Below are positions 21,741 through 33,769 of a stretch of 64,000 nt of DNA, in pieces. The stretch is from Mesodorylaimus sp. YZB2_4 (taxonomy: Eukaryota > Nematoda > Enoplea > Dorylaimida > Dorylaimidae): contig JASANH010001507.1 of the NCBI GenBank assembly GCA_030248295.1, positions 247,380-311,379 of the forward strand. Direction: 5' to 3'. Under the pieces are notes generated by a model. It saw only the letters and a list, made by a program, of their open reading frames with translations, had not been told where the DNA came from and searched no databases. The position numbers were made by a program, and so were the translations under genes. How positions within the stretch are numbered: position 1 is the stretch's first letter; each line of letters starts with the position of its first letter.

Positions 21741-23412
21741 TCACTTGAAACCGATCCATCCGCACTCCCAATCGTATGGATCAGTTGGCCTGGTGCCCAA
21801 ACGCTGGTTTAAATTTTTGAACATTTCTTCTAAACTTGAATAGTCTGGCTCGTCGGAGTATCTGAAATGGCAGTCTTGTATTACTTTGAAGGAGGTATTG
21901 CGAGGACTTACGTCAAATTTTGTAGATACAGGCCCATTTCGACCAGTTCTGGTGGTGCCCCCTTGCACACATCCGTGACATGGCTGGCTTGTTTCATTGC
22001 CAAGACGGCGTGCTTCTCGCGCAGTAATCGCCATGGAAGTTGACCGTGGAATGCTTCAGCCATTGTGTACCAGAGAGATATCAAATCGTCTTTGCGTCCT
22101 AGATCTTGTCCCAGATGAGCCACTATGGAGGCGTATCGAATTGTTCCTCTGAAAGCCACTTTAATTCGCGCGGGGACCACTCTGCCGCAAAGAATGTGCA
22201 GCCTCGCCAGACCGTAGTCAATTAGATAGACGATATGTTTCGTTCTTGGAGTACGACCAATGGCGAAGTTGGACTAAAAGATGATTAGCCATTGACCTCC
22301 TGTGGGGCGTCAAATCAGTACCCTCAGATAGACCCCCGCTGCTTTTGTCCGTTACTTAAGAAGTGATCGTCCCTTCAGAGACCGGTGTAGATACGCCGGC
22401 CACACTGAGGGTGGATCACACTGTTTGGCACGGGCATTGAGCCTGTAGCACGGGACAAAAGTGTCCTGAGCACGTGGTCACCCGACTTTGACTTTCAATG
22501 GGGCCAGCAGAATCGAAAAAATCCCACATCAACTAAATGCTTTCCCGTCATTTGAGAATCTTGAGTCACTCGAGGGAATACGGACTGCACTTACCGCCTT
22601 CACATCGCGATGTACGTAACCGACTCGATGCAGGTCTCTAATGGCGTCCAACCACTCGGAACATAATCGTGCAGCCGTGTCCACCGAAAACCTCGCATAG
22701 TGCCTTTGCGGGCATTCCCTTCGCAGCTCCGACAAATTCTTTCCCAGCAGTTCCATGGCCACGAAATTCAAACGGTTGTCAATCTTGCCAGCAGCGAACA
22801 TCCTCGCCACGTGCTTGTAGCCTACTAGGAGAACTTAGTTTAAGCTGTCCCTGTGCCACTCATGCAGTACCTTTCATTTTTTGTAGTATTTCCACTTCGT
22901 GCCCGAGCACTGCTGGCTTGGCAGTGCGATCTTCGACCTTCAATGCAACTTCGATATTTGGACGACCTCGCACGGACGCTTCGTAAACTTGGCCGAACCC
23001 TCCTGCTTTTATCTTTCGTTTCTGAAAAGGATGCACCGTCGGGGCGGCTGTCAGCTTGGAAGCAGTGCCTAGTCATCCCATTCAGTCGTCATATTCCAAG
23101 TTGAAGGGACAGAAGTCAAGCACCCACTGTCTGAGATCAGCCAGTCTACTATAGGTTCTCCATGTCGGAGCACAGGGTGAGGCTGCTTGCAAACACACCT
23201 GTTCAAACGGCAAGATCAGGCGGGACGGGTTGGTCAGCAAATAGGCAAGATGCACTGCTCAGAAGAATAGCATTGCTTAAAAATTTCACTCAACACTTTC
23301 CAACTAGAGTACAATACAGTGAAGTATTCAATGCACTCACCACGATGAACTTATTCAAGATTACGAATCCAGCTGGCACCAAGTCCTCCGATGTGTCCTG
23401 CACCAAGTTCAT
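21741..23412 (-). CDS. Tau-tubulin kinase (TTBK)/CK1-like protein kinase
   Basis: Five exons on the minus strand join to 311 residues: 23412-23341, 23021-22871, 22824-22595, 22273-21912, 21861-21741. Kinase marks are KAGGFGQVYEA (glycine loop), VALKVE (ATP lysine), YVHRDVKASNFA (catalytic Asp), IDYGLAR (DFG variant DYG) and FRGTIRYAS with GRKDDLISLWY, which are characteristic of TTBKs. All catalytic residues are present, so it should be active. The protein is essentially only the kinase domain, unlike vertebrate TTBK1/2 with long tails. The intron around 22.3-22.55 kb looks repeat-derived. The start is the ATG in MNLVQDTSEDL. It diverges from the SET-domain gene, with 371 bp between starts. 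Confidence 0.9.
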
Positions 23413-23783
23413 TTTGATCTTGACTCGAACCGACCGCGCGAGGTCAAAGCTCGCACAATGACTGACCAGAGCGAAGGCCAGTGAGCGAGCGCAGTGTATA
23501 GCGCAGTGTAAAGTGCGGTGCATGAGTGCGCAGTGTAAGGTAATGCGATGCGTCTAATCGTAAGTATAAAGATGTGTCTACACTCGCTGCGGAGGTTCAG
23601 TATTGCGTCGGCCTCTATGCCCAGTAATATCAAACTATGTATCTGATTCTGAAACTCAATTTTACCAATTGAACTCACTCCAAAGAAGCCGCCTCGCCTC
23701 GCCTCGGAAAAGAAGAAATGAAATGAAAAACCGAGGTCAAACTCCAAAGTCCTGGACATGTTTATGGGTGGAAACGGATTTTA

Positions 23784-26771
23784 ATGGTAAGAACAGGCAG
23801 TATGATTCCCGAAGGTGAAAGAACTTTTGGTTTTCGTGAAACTGTGGTCGAGGTCGAGAACAAATGCGTCGAGTCGACAAACAATTCCAACATTCCCATT
23901 GCGAATTCGATTTCCTCACCTCGTTCCCACGATGATTTACAGATTCGAGCCGTTTTACCAGTCGCTAGTGGCGTATCGAGGAGAGAAAATATCGATCGTA
24001 TTGAGAATTCGATATACTTGGAAGAAAATAGATTTTCCGAGGATTCTGAGAAAAAAATACTCGAAAAATGTAACGAGCGCGAAATTGGCGAATCGGAAGA
24101 GCCAAGCTCTTCGACGGCTTCTATTTCGACTAGCGCATCAGTTGGTATCGGCCGAAGTATATCGTGTACGCACGAAGCAAATTTTATAACCGATCGGGCG
24201 CCTGGATTAGCAAAACGTCAATACTCGCTTATAATGGCTCCCGAAGTCGATTTGAAACCGACGATACGCGAACCGAAGCCATATTTCCCACCGTACGGAG
24301 CCGATTCGGCACAATCGGATAGCAAATGTCGAATGGTCACTCGATCGACTCAAACGGATTGGGAACCACCGAAGGCAAAACGAAGAAGACAATCTCCTCA
24401 AAAATCGCGCGTTGAGATTTTACAGCGTTTGGCTAATTATCGATCAATTAAGCCTAATGCAATTTCTATTAGAAAGGATTCGGCATTCTCAAAAGTTCGA
24501 AGTTTTCATTCATTGAAAATAAGTAGATTTCAAAATGACATTTCCTTTTCAAAATACTATACGCCGCCAATTATTATACCTCCTAAAATGATGTTCAATC
24601 CGTTTGGCAATGTTTCTTCTCAATTCACTGCTAACATTTCTATTAATCAAACGAAACCCGACGTGGTCGATGGAGAAAAGAAAAACGGCCGATCGTCAAA
24701 CATGTCGAACAATAATTGCATGGTGCCACGGCCGTCTTCTTCAAAATCAAGATCCTCGGCGACATCTTTCGCAATTCCATGCCAGCCCGAATGCGCTCGT
24801 CATATTCGATATAACGGAATTCGAAAGTCACGCAATTGGTTTTCATTTCTTTCCCATCCGAGTCGGCAAGAAGCTTGGATCAAGCGAGGATGTGGTCGGA
24901 ATAATGAGGATATGGGGCAAGGAAGAAAACGAGCGGCGGCAGTCAAGGCGGGGTCCTTATCCAATCAATACGAATGGTTTCGTCAAAATGCAGTATCGAT
25001 TCGATTAGGAAAGTAAGGATGGCTTCGATCGTGGGAGGCATTGCGCTAAGTTGAATTGACTAGTATGATTGTGAGCAGCAGCATCCAAAACTGGTGGGGG
25101 GGAGTCGTCATGAAACCACAGCCACAAAAAAATGCCTGTAATGTGTCTCGGGTCCGTATTACTGGAGGGAGTGACCGGCGGAGCTTTTGCACCACACCAA
25201 GTCTTCCGACCTACTTCATGGCTGAAACATCACCCTGACTGGTGACGCACTGATCGTGAGCTGCAAGCTCCGTGCCCAGCCCAGGATAGATTGCTAGACA
25301 AGCCCACCCAACCTGTACCTACATTATCCTACAAGCCCAAAGTGAGCAGGTGCTGGAAAGTGGATTTTCATCCTTTCCAGGACCTTCCTGCAGTACCACA
25401 CTGCCAGACTTAAACTTACGCCCTTGTCAGGCGCTGGTGAGAGGGATAGGTACAAGTTGGGTGGGCAGGGAGGCTTGTCCGGGAATCGATCCTGCAGAGC
25501 TGGCAGGTTGGAAGAAATAGGCGTGGTGCCAAGGCTCCGCCAGCCACTCCCTCCAGAACCCACACGCGCGATGGTATTGTGACAACATTGTTTATATTTC
25601 AGATCAAAGATCCACGGAGTGGGTGTTTTTGCCAATGAAGATATCTTGACTGGCCAGTTCATTGCTGAATACAAGGGAGAAATTATTCGAAATTGTCTGG
25701 TCGAGAAGAGAGAACAGTTTTATCGAAGCAGAGTAAGACTGTTTGGAATAATTAATAGCTCTGAAGGAAACATGATTTTTCTCTTAGCAACTTGGAAGTT
25801 ACATGTTTCAAATGGATCTCCGGCACACTGTCGATGGGACGATGAAAGGCGGGATGGCTCGATTTGTAAACCATTCTTGCGAGGTAGGGCAGGATTTAGA
25901 GCCTTGTGATGGGCTCTTGGGAATAAGGCGGCTTGTCTGGGGAGCGTGTGTGGTGGTGGAGTGGTGAAAAAGGGTATGCCAATGTTTTCCAGTCATGCTG
26001 GATTCGAATCCTAGCTGTGGGAGAACGCTGCTCTGCTCTCTCTGGCGGTGGGTGACTCACTACTGTACCCCTGGGGGTCTGTGGTAAATCTGGATATGGT
26101 TTCCTCCAACATCACGGTGTAGCGATACGTACAAACCCCAGGTGATGGCGAGACGAGGTATAGCAGGGGCCCCTAGCCCGCGGGAAAGGGGAACAGGTTT
26201 GATTAAAACCAGTGTCTCTGATCGTTAGATTCGCCTAAAAGCGCTTTCACGAACCGAAAGACTGGTGAAACATCAAGCCGTGCTCTTATGCTCCTCTCTC
26301 GCACTTGTCAGTGTAGTGCCAAGTCGCCTGTTCAGGTTTTGGCCGCACCACCGTTCTCATTCTGTGTAACAGAAAGAGAACGCTGGGCTGGTGTTACCTA
26401 CCGATGACAGCGTGGGTTCTCTGTCGCACAGAGAACACCATGATGAAGACATCGCTTTGATGAAGCATGCATGCGTATGCACAGAACTGGAAATTCGCCA
26501 CCGCCATGATCTCATGTTAATGTACTTTTGCTCGTTTCAGCCAAACTGTACCGCCAAGGTGATCACGTGCGAAGATTCGAAGAAGCATATCATTCTGATA
26601 GCATCAAAGAAGTAAGCGTAATTTTTAGTGAGTAATTTTCATGCAATGAAGAAGTTTTGGTTTAGAATTGGAAAAGGAGAGGAACTATGTTACGATTACA
26701 AGATGCCGAAAGAGAAGGACAAATTGCCGTGTTTGTGCAAGAGTAGTACTTGTCGGAAATATCTGAATTAA
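23784..26771 (+). CDS. Short KMT2/MLL-type histone H3K4 methyltransferase
   Basis: Exons 23784-25012, 25603-25732, 25788-25883, 26541-26611 and 26666-26771 join to about 543 residues (or 537 from the ATG at 23802). The C-terminus is a SET plus post-SET domain: SKIHGVGVFA, YKGEIIRN, GSYMFQMD, RFVNHSCEPNC, GEELCYDYK and CLCKSSTCRKYLN. The SAM and catalytic motifs are intact. About 75 residues before SET, CARHIRYNGIRKS and WFSFLSHPSR resemble the WDR5-interaction (Win) region of MLL proteins. The N-terminal 400 residues are Ser/Arg-rich and unlike any domain I know; PHD and FYRN/FYRC domains are not seen. Upstream coding exons cannot be excluded. AATAAA at about 26828 is a plausible poly(A) signal. 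Confidence 0.85.
25155..25556. repeat. Foldback repeat in SET-gene intron
   Basis: The left arm begins CTGGAGGGAGTGACCGGCGG and ends ACAAGCCCACCCAACCTGTAC. The reverse complement of 25440-25556 begins CTGGAGGGAGTGGCTGGCGG and ends with ACAAGCC...CACCCAACTTGTACC. The arms (about 165 and 117 bp) therefore pair at both ends. The right arm includes GGGAATCGATCC, a B-box-like sequence. Confidence 0.65.
25940..26110 (+). repeat. tRNA-derived SINE, family B, copy 3
   Basis: B-box-like GGATTCGAATCC is followed by GGCGGTGGGTGACTCAC, as in the copies at 5.5 and 13.6 kb. It lies in the last-but-one intron (25884-26540) of the SET-domain gene. Confidence 0.55.
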
Positions 26772-26951
26772 GAATGGCAGGCTTTATCTTATTTTCAGGG
26801 TGGTTTTTATTTTTGCAGTGGTATGTGAATAAAGATGGTTTATGGAGGATTTGGCTCTTGGTGGTCGTGACCGCTGATCGGTCTGTGTCTTTTGTCGTGT
26901 GGTCGCTGTTACTGTGACCCGTTGAAGGCATTGTTTTCAGCTTTTTGGTCG

Positions 26952-28888
26952 ATGATGAACTCTGCAAGGCGGTGTGGATTAGTTCGATCATTGTGGTCGG
27001 TGGTGTCGCAGGGCCGTCGGTCGTCGTCGTTTGTGAGGGACGCGTACATCAATATCCAACAGCAGTCGAGTAATATTCCCAAGGAGCAGGCGTTGTATTC
27101 GGAGTTGCATGTGCGAGAGTGGCTGCAAGGATTCCAGGGTGGTAAGGTGCACGTGGAGAAGTGTTTGGACACGGGAGTGGTATCGGTCATTTTGGATTAC
27201 CCGGAAAGGAGGAATGCTCTGTCAGGTGAGTGGCGAGACAGGTTGGTGGTCGGCAGAAGAACCTGTAGGAGGTGGGATTGCTGGCCTAAATCTAGTGCTT
27301 GTGGGACGCTCGTTGAAGGGCGGCAGTTGTAACCCTCTGCCTAGTGGAAGAGAGTGATCGATACTCTCCCCTGGCTGCGAGACGTAAACCTCTCGGGTTG
27401 ATGTTTAAGCCGTAGGTATAGTCGCAAGATTTGCCTGCTCCGGCTGGAGTTTTTGTCCCGCCGACTTCGGGTGGCAAACTCTCCTACACCTGCTCGGCGT
27501 GGTTGCACAGTGGAAGTTTTATCAGGATGGGGGTCCAAGTGAGGAAGGTGCAGCACCATATTGCCGACATGGAGCCTAGACGAGCGCCTCACTAACGGAC
27601 ACTAGATTCGGTGGACTCACTGGTATGTCAAGACAAGGAGGGTATGCAGCCGCCAAGACAGCCATCTGGTGGCCCGGCGTCCTCTAGTCTTGCCTTGACA
27701 TACGAACGCACAATTGGTTTTGCATGAAGAAATAGAAAAACCAAGGAAAAGATGTGATCAGTTGGTGGGCTCAGGAGACGAGCTCTTCTAGCCTTGAGTG
27801 AACACGTTGGAAATGTGACACTGCGCGTTCCTCACTTCAACCTGTCAGTCTGAGGTCAAAAATACTTTACTGCAGCAGATATTGCTGCTGTACCTGGGTT
27901 CTTGGTTGCTGTGTATTCATCTGTCTATTACTGGTATCTAATTACATGCATAGGCACTTAGTAGGTGTAAGAATAAGAAACCTAATAACAGGAATTAAGC
28001 AAGCGCATGGAGTGCCGACATGCATATAAAATAATTAGTGCAAGTCATCACGAAAACCCTAAGCCCCAGTTTGTTAGCCGGATCTGTCGAAGGGAAGGTC
28101 TCTGGGGTTAGGTCAGAATCCGAGCAGCGACTTGACAAGCACTTCTGTCTGGAGTGACGTGTCCAGTGGGTGTGCATTGGGTGAAACAGTGTTATAGGAA
28201 CTATTGTTTAGGTAACATGATGGTACAACTGTCGGATGTGATTCGTGATTTGGAATTGTGGGCGGACGGTCGAGTGCTGCTTCTTCGAGGTGCTGGTCGT
28301 CAGTTTTGTTCCGGAGGTGATTTGAGCTTCATGCGTCAAATTGCGGATCCATTATCGGGCTCGAAGATGTGTATATTCATGCAAGGCGTGACTGGTCGTC
28401 TGCATCGACTGCCATTGATTAGTTTCGCAGTGGTCGAGGGGCACGCATTGGGCGGTGGTGCCGAGTTGGCCAGCGCGTGCGATTTCCGTCTTTTCGACTC
28501 GAATGCCAAGATAGGATTTGTGCAAGCTCGACTGGGCGTGAATACGGGATGGGGAGGCGGTACCCATTTGACCAGGCAGATCGGACCGAGGAAAGCATTG
28601 AGATTATTGACCACTGGTCAAACGCTAGATGCACAAGCTGCGTTAGAATTTGGCGTGGCCGATGATATGTTTGAAGCGAAGGATGAGGAAGAGATGAAAA
28701 AGAAGGTTCAAGCATTTGTAGACCCCATTTTGGACTGTTCAGCAGACGCGGTGAAAGCATTCAAACGGATCGTTATCCATGCCGATCAGTGCCCTTATAC
28801 GGAAGCTATGAATCGTGAGAGGGATATATTCGCACAAAGCTGGGGCTCGCCAGACCATTTGAAAGCATTGCAGAAGTTATCAAAATGA
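26952..28888 (+). CDS. ECHDC1: ECHDC1-like ethylmalonyl-CoA decarboxylase (crotonase fold)
   Basis: Two exons (26952-27225, 28212-28888) join to 316 residues. Motifs of the ECHDC1 branch of the enoyl-CoA hydratase superfamily are DYPERRNALSGNMM across the junction, GAGRQFCSGGDL (oxyanion hole), VEGHALGGGAELASACDFR and NTGWGGGTHLTRQIG. ECHDC1 decarboxylates ethylmalonyl-CoA made by side activity of acetyl-CoA carboxylase, a metabolite-repair function. The first 30 residues are Arg/Ser-rich with few acidic residues, so mitochondrial import is possible, although the mammalian enzyme is cytosolic. The start lies 180 bp after the stop of the SET gene on the same strand. The 986-nt intron contains repeat family A and an inverted GTATGTCAAG/CTTGACATAC pair (27624-27704). 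Confidence 0.93.
27345..27475 (-). repeat. Dispersed repeat family A, copy 2
   Basis: The minus strand reads AAACTCCAGCCGGAG, CTTGCGACTATACCT, AACATCAACCCGAGAGG, GCCAGGGGAGAGTATCGAT, in the same order as the copy at 18.1 kb. It is in the ECHDC1 intron. Confidence 0.65.
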
Positions 28889-30161
28889 TGAGGGTGAATG
28901 GGTCAAAGTCAAACTGACCGTCATCAAAGTGATGAGGGTGAGTGAATGGGCTTGGTGTACAGAGGATATGTTGTGAGCGGTATTTTTACATGCCGGGTAT
29001 GAGCGGAGGACGGCATATTATAGGGTATGATCTATGAGGCTTGGGCTTTGCTTCTTTGGAAGTAGCCAGGCTTGTAGTGCAGCTGTTCAGGTGCTAATAT
29101 TCGTAATGGTTGTTGTAGGCAGAAACTGACTCCATCTTCATAAACTCTGTGTCTGGTTTGAAGGAGAATAGTCGTGAAGAGTCTGCAGCTGTTCCAGCGT
29201 GCGAATTTGAGATACTGGCGTGAACGAGTTGTCCTGTGTCACCTTTGCCTAGACAATTCCAAGCACGCCCTGCCTCGCCAGTTCTCACTAATGCCTTCTT
29301 GTCATGGCAGGTGATCTCTTGCGCAAAAGGATGCACATTTTTTGTCAACTGACGTACGTAAACCCTGCGACAGTGTCTCGTTGCATAGGGCCCAGTTATG
29401 GTTGATCCTTGCTTACACCCAGGGAGAGACGGTGGAGTGGGTCGAGCAAAGATTGCAATGTGCAAGCGGATTTGAAAGGTGATTTGGATGACCAGATGTA
29501 CTCCAGGTAGGTAGCCTATCGTTGGGATTCGGGTACTTCCGTCAGAAGTGGGAACATCTTTGCACTGGGCAATGGAATGTCAGTTTTGGCATTGCAAAAT
29601 AGGAATCAATGAATTGATGATTTCATATGCGAAAATGACGTAGAACCTGGCACCTTATCTATGCAGAATTACGTTCGTCCACCCTGTCTATCCGATACTG
29701 TAGTTATTATATTCTTGTGCAAGGCCATACAGGAAATCTTAATGAGAGGAAATATTTTAAATTTCCCGCCGTCAGTCGTAAGTTTCAAAATTTGTCATAA
29801 GCAGGTCCGCACTAATACAGTAGCCACTTTGTTTTATCGAATTTTTCCGAAGTCAAGGGAATTTGCTGCGATTGCTGCGAATTTTTTGGATAAATCTTCG
29901 AAACCAAAAATATAATTGCGGGTGCAAAATATATCAAGAAAGGTATGGAAATGCGGATTTGTTTTGCGTGTGCAGTAGAACCTAGGTTCGGCCACAATGA
30001 TGTGCATATTGGTGTCCTTTACACTGCTGTGCACTACAGCTGGGCAGCTGCGCTGTATAAAGTACCCGTGACGACGGCGTGACGCTGCGTCTTTGTGAAT
30101 TCTGTGTTTACCGTTTAACAAAGCAATGTTTTCTGTTTCTAGCAAATACAAGTAAATCAAC
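28889..30161. other. Intergenic, no gene recognised
   Basis: About 1.27 kb between same-strand genes. Short ORFs on both strands lack recognisable domains or convincing splice partners. A small direct-repeat trace (GTCATCAAAGTGATGAGGG near 28919, ATGATGAGGGTGA near 28885) is visible. Confidence 0.4.
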
Positions 30162-31937
30162 ATGTCATCAAATACGGCGAAACAAACATACGGCGAAAGA
30201 CCCAAGGCGTTTGCGCTCGAAGAAAACGGGGAGCGGTACTACATCGGGTCCGAAGTGAGACGGATTTTTTGTACGCTGATATCTGGAATCGACGATTTCT
30301 TGCGTTTTAGGTTGGAAATTATCTCAAACTGTTTCGCGGTGCTTTGTACAAGAAATATCCGCAGTTATGGAGAAGGTCGGCCACGCAAGAAGAAAAGAAG
30401 CGACTGGTTGAAGTCGGTAAGTCATTTTTTATTTATCAGGAAGAAAATCCTTCCTGTCGAAGCTCCTGTGGAATCCCCATAGAAAAAAGGGAAAACCACG
30501 AAAGGGTTTTGGTGCGCTTTTTTAAAAGACATTTGCACAGTTTCCCTAAAAGAGTCGAGAATAATTTTTGCATGTTTAGTTCAGATCTCGATGCTACGCT
30601 CTTCAATCTCAAGTAGGGAAAGGCTTTCCTGTGTCTTTTCTGAATGTCCCCTTGTTTGTCTCGAAGCAAGTATTCAAATGCTATTCTAAGAACAACGCAA
30701 ACCTATCATTAGAATCATGATCTTTTCAGGATTCAACCAAAGCGCCCTTTCGACAAACATCATGCTCATGCGGGCGACGGAGATTGACGAAGTCCTGGAT
30801 GGTAACGACGAAAAGTACCGCGCAGTTGCTCTGGGCGTATCGACCACCGAATCAGCTATGTCGGCTGCGGCCAGGTAATCAGCCTTTCGGAGTTATCGCA
30901 TCTGAAACTTGGATGCATTTCAGGGAGGCGAAAGCGAAGAAAGCCAGCGCTTGGAACACGCAACTGTCGAGTGGATCGCACCACCTGGACGCCGTCCCGT
31001 GCTCGACGCCCGTCGCCCATAGCCGCGTCGGGCACAAGAAGCTTCGCACGTTTCCGGTCTGGTAAGCGAGTCCGTGCCTCCGATGTAGGGCATAGGTAGC
31101 ACTGACAGTTACTTGCAGTCTGGACGACACGGACCCGTCGGCACTCTACGAGAACGCCAATCAGCCCGAAATTCTGGTGCCCATTCGGCTGGACATGGAA
31201 ATTGACGGCTTTAAACTCAGAGACTGCTTCACTTGGAACAAGAACGGTAAGCTCGTCTCGGCTTCTCTTCTCTTCGTCCCTCAGCCCCGTCTTCTTTCCA
31301 GAAGCTTTACTGACTCCCGAGACATTCGCGGAAGTTCTGTGCGACGATCTCGATCTGCCGTCGACTGCGTTCGTCCCGGCTATAGCGCAAAGCATTCGGC
31401 AACAGTTGGAAGCGTTTTCATGCGACTGCATATTGGTCGACCAGCCTGACCAGAGGGCTATTCTGAAAGTAAGCGAGCCCGACTTTGCGCTTCCATTTTT
31501 CCAGAACGATCGTTTCAGCTAAACATTCACGTCGGCAATCTGTCGGTTGTGGACCAGTTCGAGTGGGACATGTCGGACGAGAACAGTCCCGAACAATTTG
31601 CCGTCAAGTTGTGTTCTGATCTCGGGCTCGGAGGCGAATTTGTGCCGGCGATTGCGTACAGTATTCGGGGCCAGCTTTCCTGGCATCAGCGGACCTACGC
31701 GTTCAGGTGAGCACCAGTCCCCCTCGGCGACTGTCCTTTCTCGACCTTCCTTCCCCTTTCTTCAGCGAGTCTCCGCTGCCCGTGGTCGAGTGCCCGTATC
31801 GAAATCCCGCGGAAGCCGAACAGTGGGGCCCGTTCTTGGAGACGCTGACGGACGCGGAAATGGAAAAGAAGATTCGCGACCAGGATCGAAACACGCGGCG
31901 GATGCGGCGTTTGGCCAACACGGCGCCGGCTTGGTGA
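30162..31937 (+). CDS. SMARCB1: SNF5/SMARCB1 core subunit of SWI/SNF chromatin remodeller
   Basis: Eight exons join to 378 residues (human 385): 30162-30254, 30311-30416, 30730-30874, 30924-31061, 31119-31246, 31302-31468, 31519-31706, 31766-31937. The N-terminal winged-helix segment ([36 protein letters not shown]) is followed by [13 protein letters not shown] [12 protein letters not shown] and [11 protein letters not shown]. Two SNF5 repeats follow: [20 protein letters not shown] through LCDDLDL, and [19 protein letters not shown] through [18 protein letters not shown]. The C-terminal [19 protein letters not shown] helix binds the nucleosome acidic patch in the human protein. The subunit anchors BAF/PBAF complexes on chromatin. 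All hallmark residues are conserved and nothing is missing. Confidence 0.96.
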
Positions 31938-32173
31938 AGCGGTTGCCTGGGTGACTGTAGATCGATGTGTCCCTGTTTACGCTCTTCGTTCCAGTAAAGA
32001 TGTCTTCGTGTGCACGCGAGTGTCGGCCTGTTGCTTTGCCTCGGTCAGGAGAGACCGCTGTATATTGGACGTGGATGCTGTTGTGTTTGTACGCAGGAGG
32101 TGCTTCTTTTTCAGCTTACGTTAGGACGATCTAGTCGGCCTCGTGAAAAAGATTTAATATCGAAGCAGACGCA

Positions 32174-33769
32174 ATGTCGTTTTCGCGTGTGCAAAAAGTG
32201 GCCGTGGCCTTGACCGCCGCCCTGGGCGCTGGGTACGCTTTGAAACGTTATTCGGACAACGTAAGTTGATTTCTCCTGTTTTATTCCGGTTATGGCGGCG
32301 GTTGGCGCGGTAATGGTTTTTTTCCTGTTACGGGCTTTGAATTTCAGTACGTGGAAGCCTACAAAATCAACTATGACGTGTTGCAAGCGGACAAGGACAC
32401 GATCCAGCGGTGCGAGGAGGGATTCAAGAAGTTGCAGGCGGCTGGCGATTGCAAGTCGCTCCTGAAGAAGTACCTCACCAAGGACGTGTTGGACAAATGC
32501 AAGGGTCGAAAGACGAAGAACGGAGGAACCCTGTGGCACGTTATTCGTTCGGGTAAGACCCGGTTCATTTTTTTGTAGTTGCCGATTCGCGGCCGATGAT
32601 AGCGCTGTGCAATTTCCACCCGGCGTCTTTCCTTTCAGGAGTGGCCAACCTGGACAGTGGCGTGGGCGTTTATGCTGCGGATCCCGAGTCGTTCCACGTC
32701 TTCAAGGAGCTGTTCGACCCAATCATCGAGGACTATCACGAGGGATTCGGACCGAACGATAAACAGCCGGCGACGGACTTGGGCGAGGGAAAGCTGGACT
32801 ACTTCAAGGACTTGGATCCCGAGCGCAAGTACGTTCAATCGACTCGCATTCGTTGCGGCCGCACGGTCAAGGTGAGCTCGGCGGGGAAGGGAATTGCGGC
32901 GGAGCTTTGGTGAGTGCCTGGTTGCAGGGATTCAACTTCAACCCGCTGATGCGCGAGGACGACTACTTGCTGATCGAAAGCCGAGTGAAAGAGGCCTTGA
33001 ACAACATCCCCGACCCGGAGCTCAAGGGCACCTACCATCCGCTGAAGGGAATGACGAAGGAGACGCAGAATCAGTTGATCAAGGACCACTTTCTGTTCAA
33101 GGAGGGCGATCGTTTCTTGCAAGTAAGTCCTCAGACTAAAAGTATCATCCAGAGTTCCTACCGAACTGCGCTCTAGGCCGCCAAAGCGTGCGAGTTCTGG
33201 CCGTCGGGTCGCGGCATTTTCCACAACGAAGACAAGACTTTCTTGATTTGGATGAACGAAGAAGATCACCTGAGGATCATCAGTATGCAACAGGGTGGCG
33301 ACGTGAAGACTGTGCTCGATCGTTTGATTCGTGGCGTGAGGGTAAACGTGTCATTTGGACTGTATTCTCCGTCACTAAGAATGCCTTTCCCGTTTTAGTC
33401 GATCGAGAAGCAAGTACCGTTCGCCCGCGATGCTCGTCTGGGTTGGCTGACATTCTGCCCGTCCAATCTGGGAACCACGGTGCGTGCCTCGGTGCACATC
33501 AAACTGCCGAAAGTGAGCGCCAGGAAAGATTTCAAGGTGAGTCGAGTAATGTGCCTGTAATTCTCGGGCTGAATTGTATCTGGTTGCAGGAAATCTGCTC
33601 TAAGTTGAATCTCCAAATCCGCGGTATTCACGGCGAGCACTCGGAGTCGGCCGGCGGTGTCTACGATGTGAGCAATAAGCGGCGCATGGGTCTGACCGAG
33701 TTCGAGGCCGTCAAGGAAATGTACGACGGTGTGAAGAGGTTGATCGAGATGGAGAAAGCGGCTAGTTGA
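32174..33769 (+). CDS. Arginine kinase with hydrophobic N-terminal extension
   Basis: Seven exons join to 400 residues: 32174-32260, 32348-32552, 32639-32871, 32928-33122, 33177-33341, 33399-33536, 33590-33769. It catalyses MgATP + L-arginine to phosphoarginine + MgADP. Evidence is [61 protein letters not shown], and [16 protein letters not shown] with the reactive Cys at about residue 315. [15 protein letters not shown] is near the end. Usual arginine kinases have about 355 residues. Here the first exon adds 29 residues with the hydrophobic run [14 protein letters not shown] flanked by basic residues, suggesting a membrane anchor or mitochondrial signal. The start is the only ATG before that run in frame, 236 bp after the SNF5 stop. 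Confidence 0.95.
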
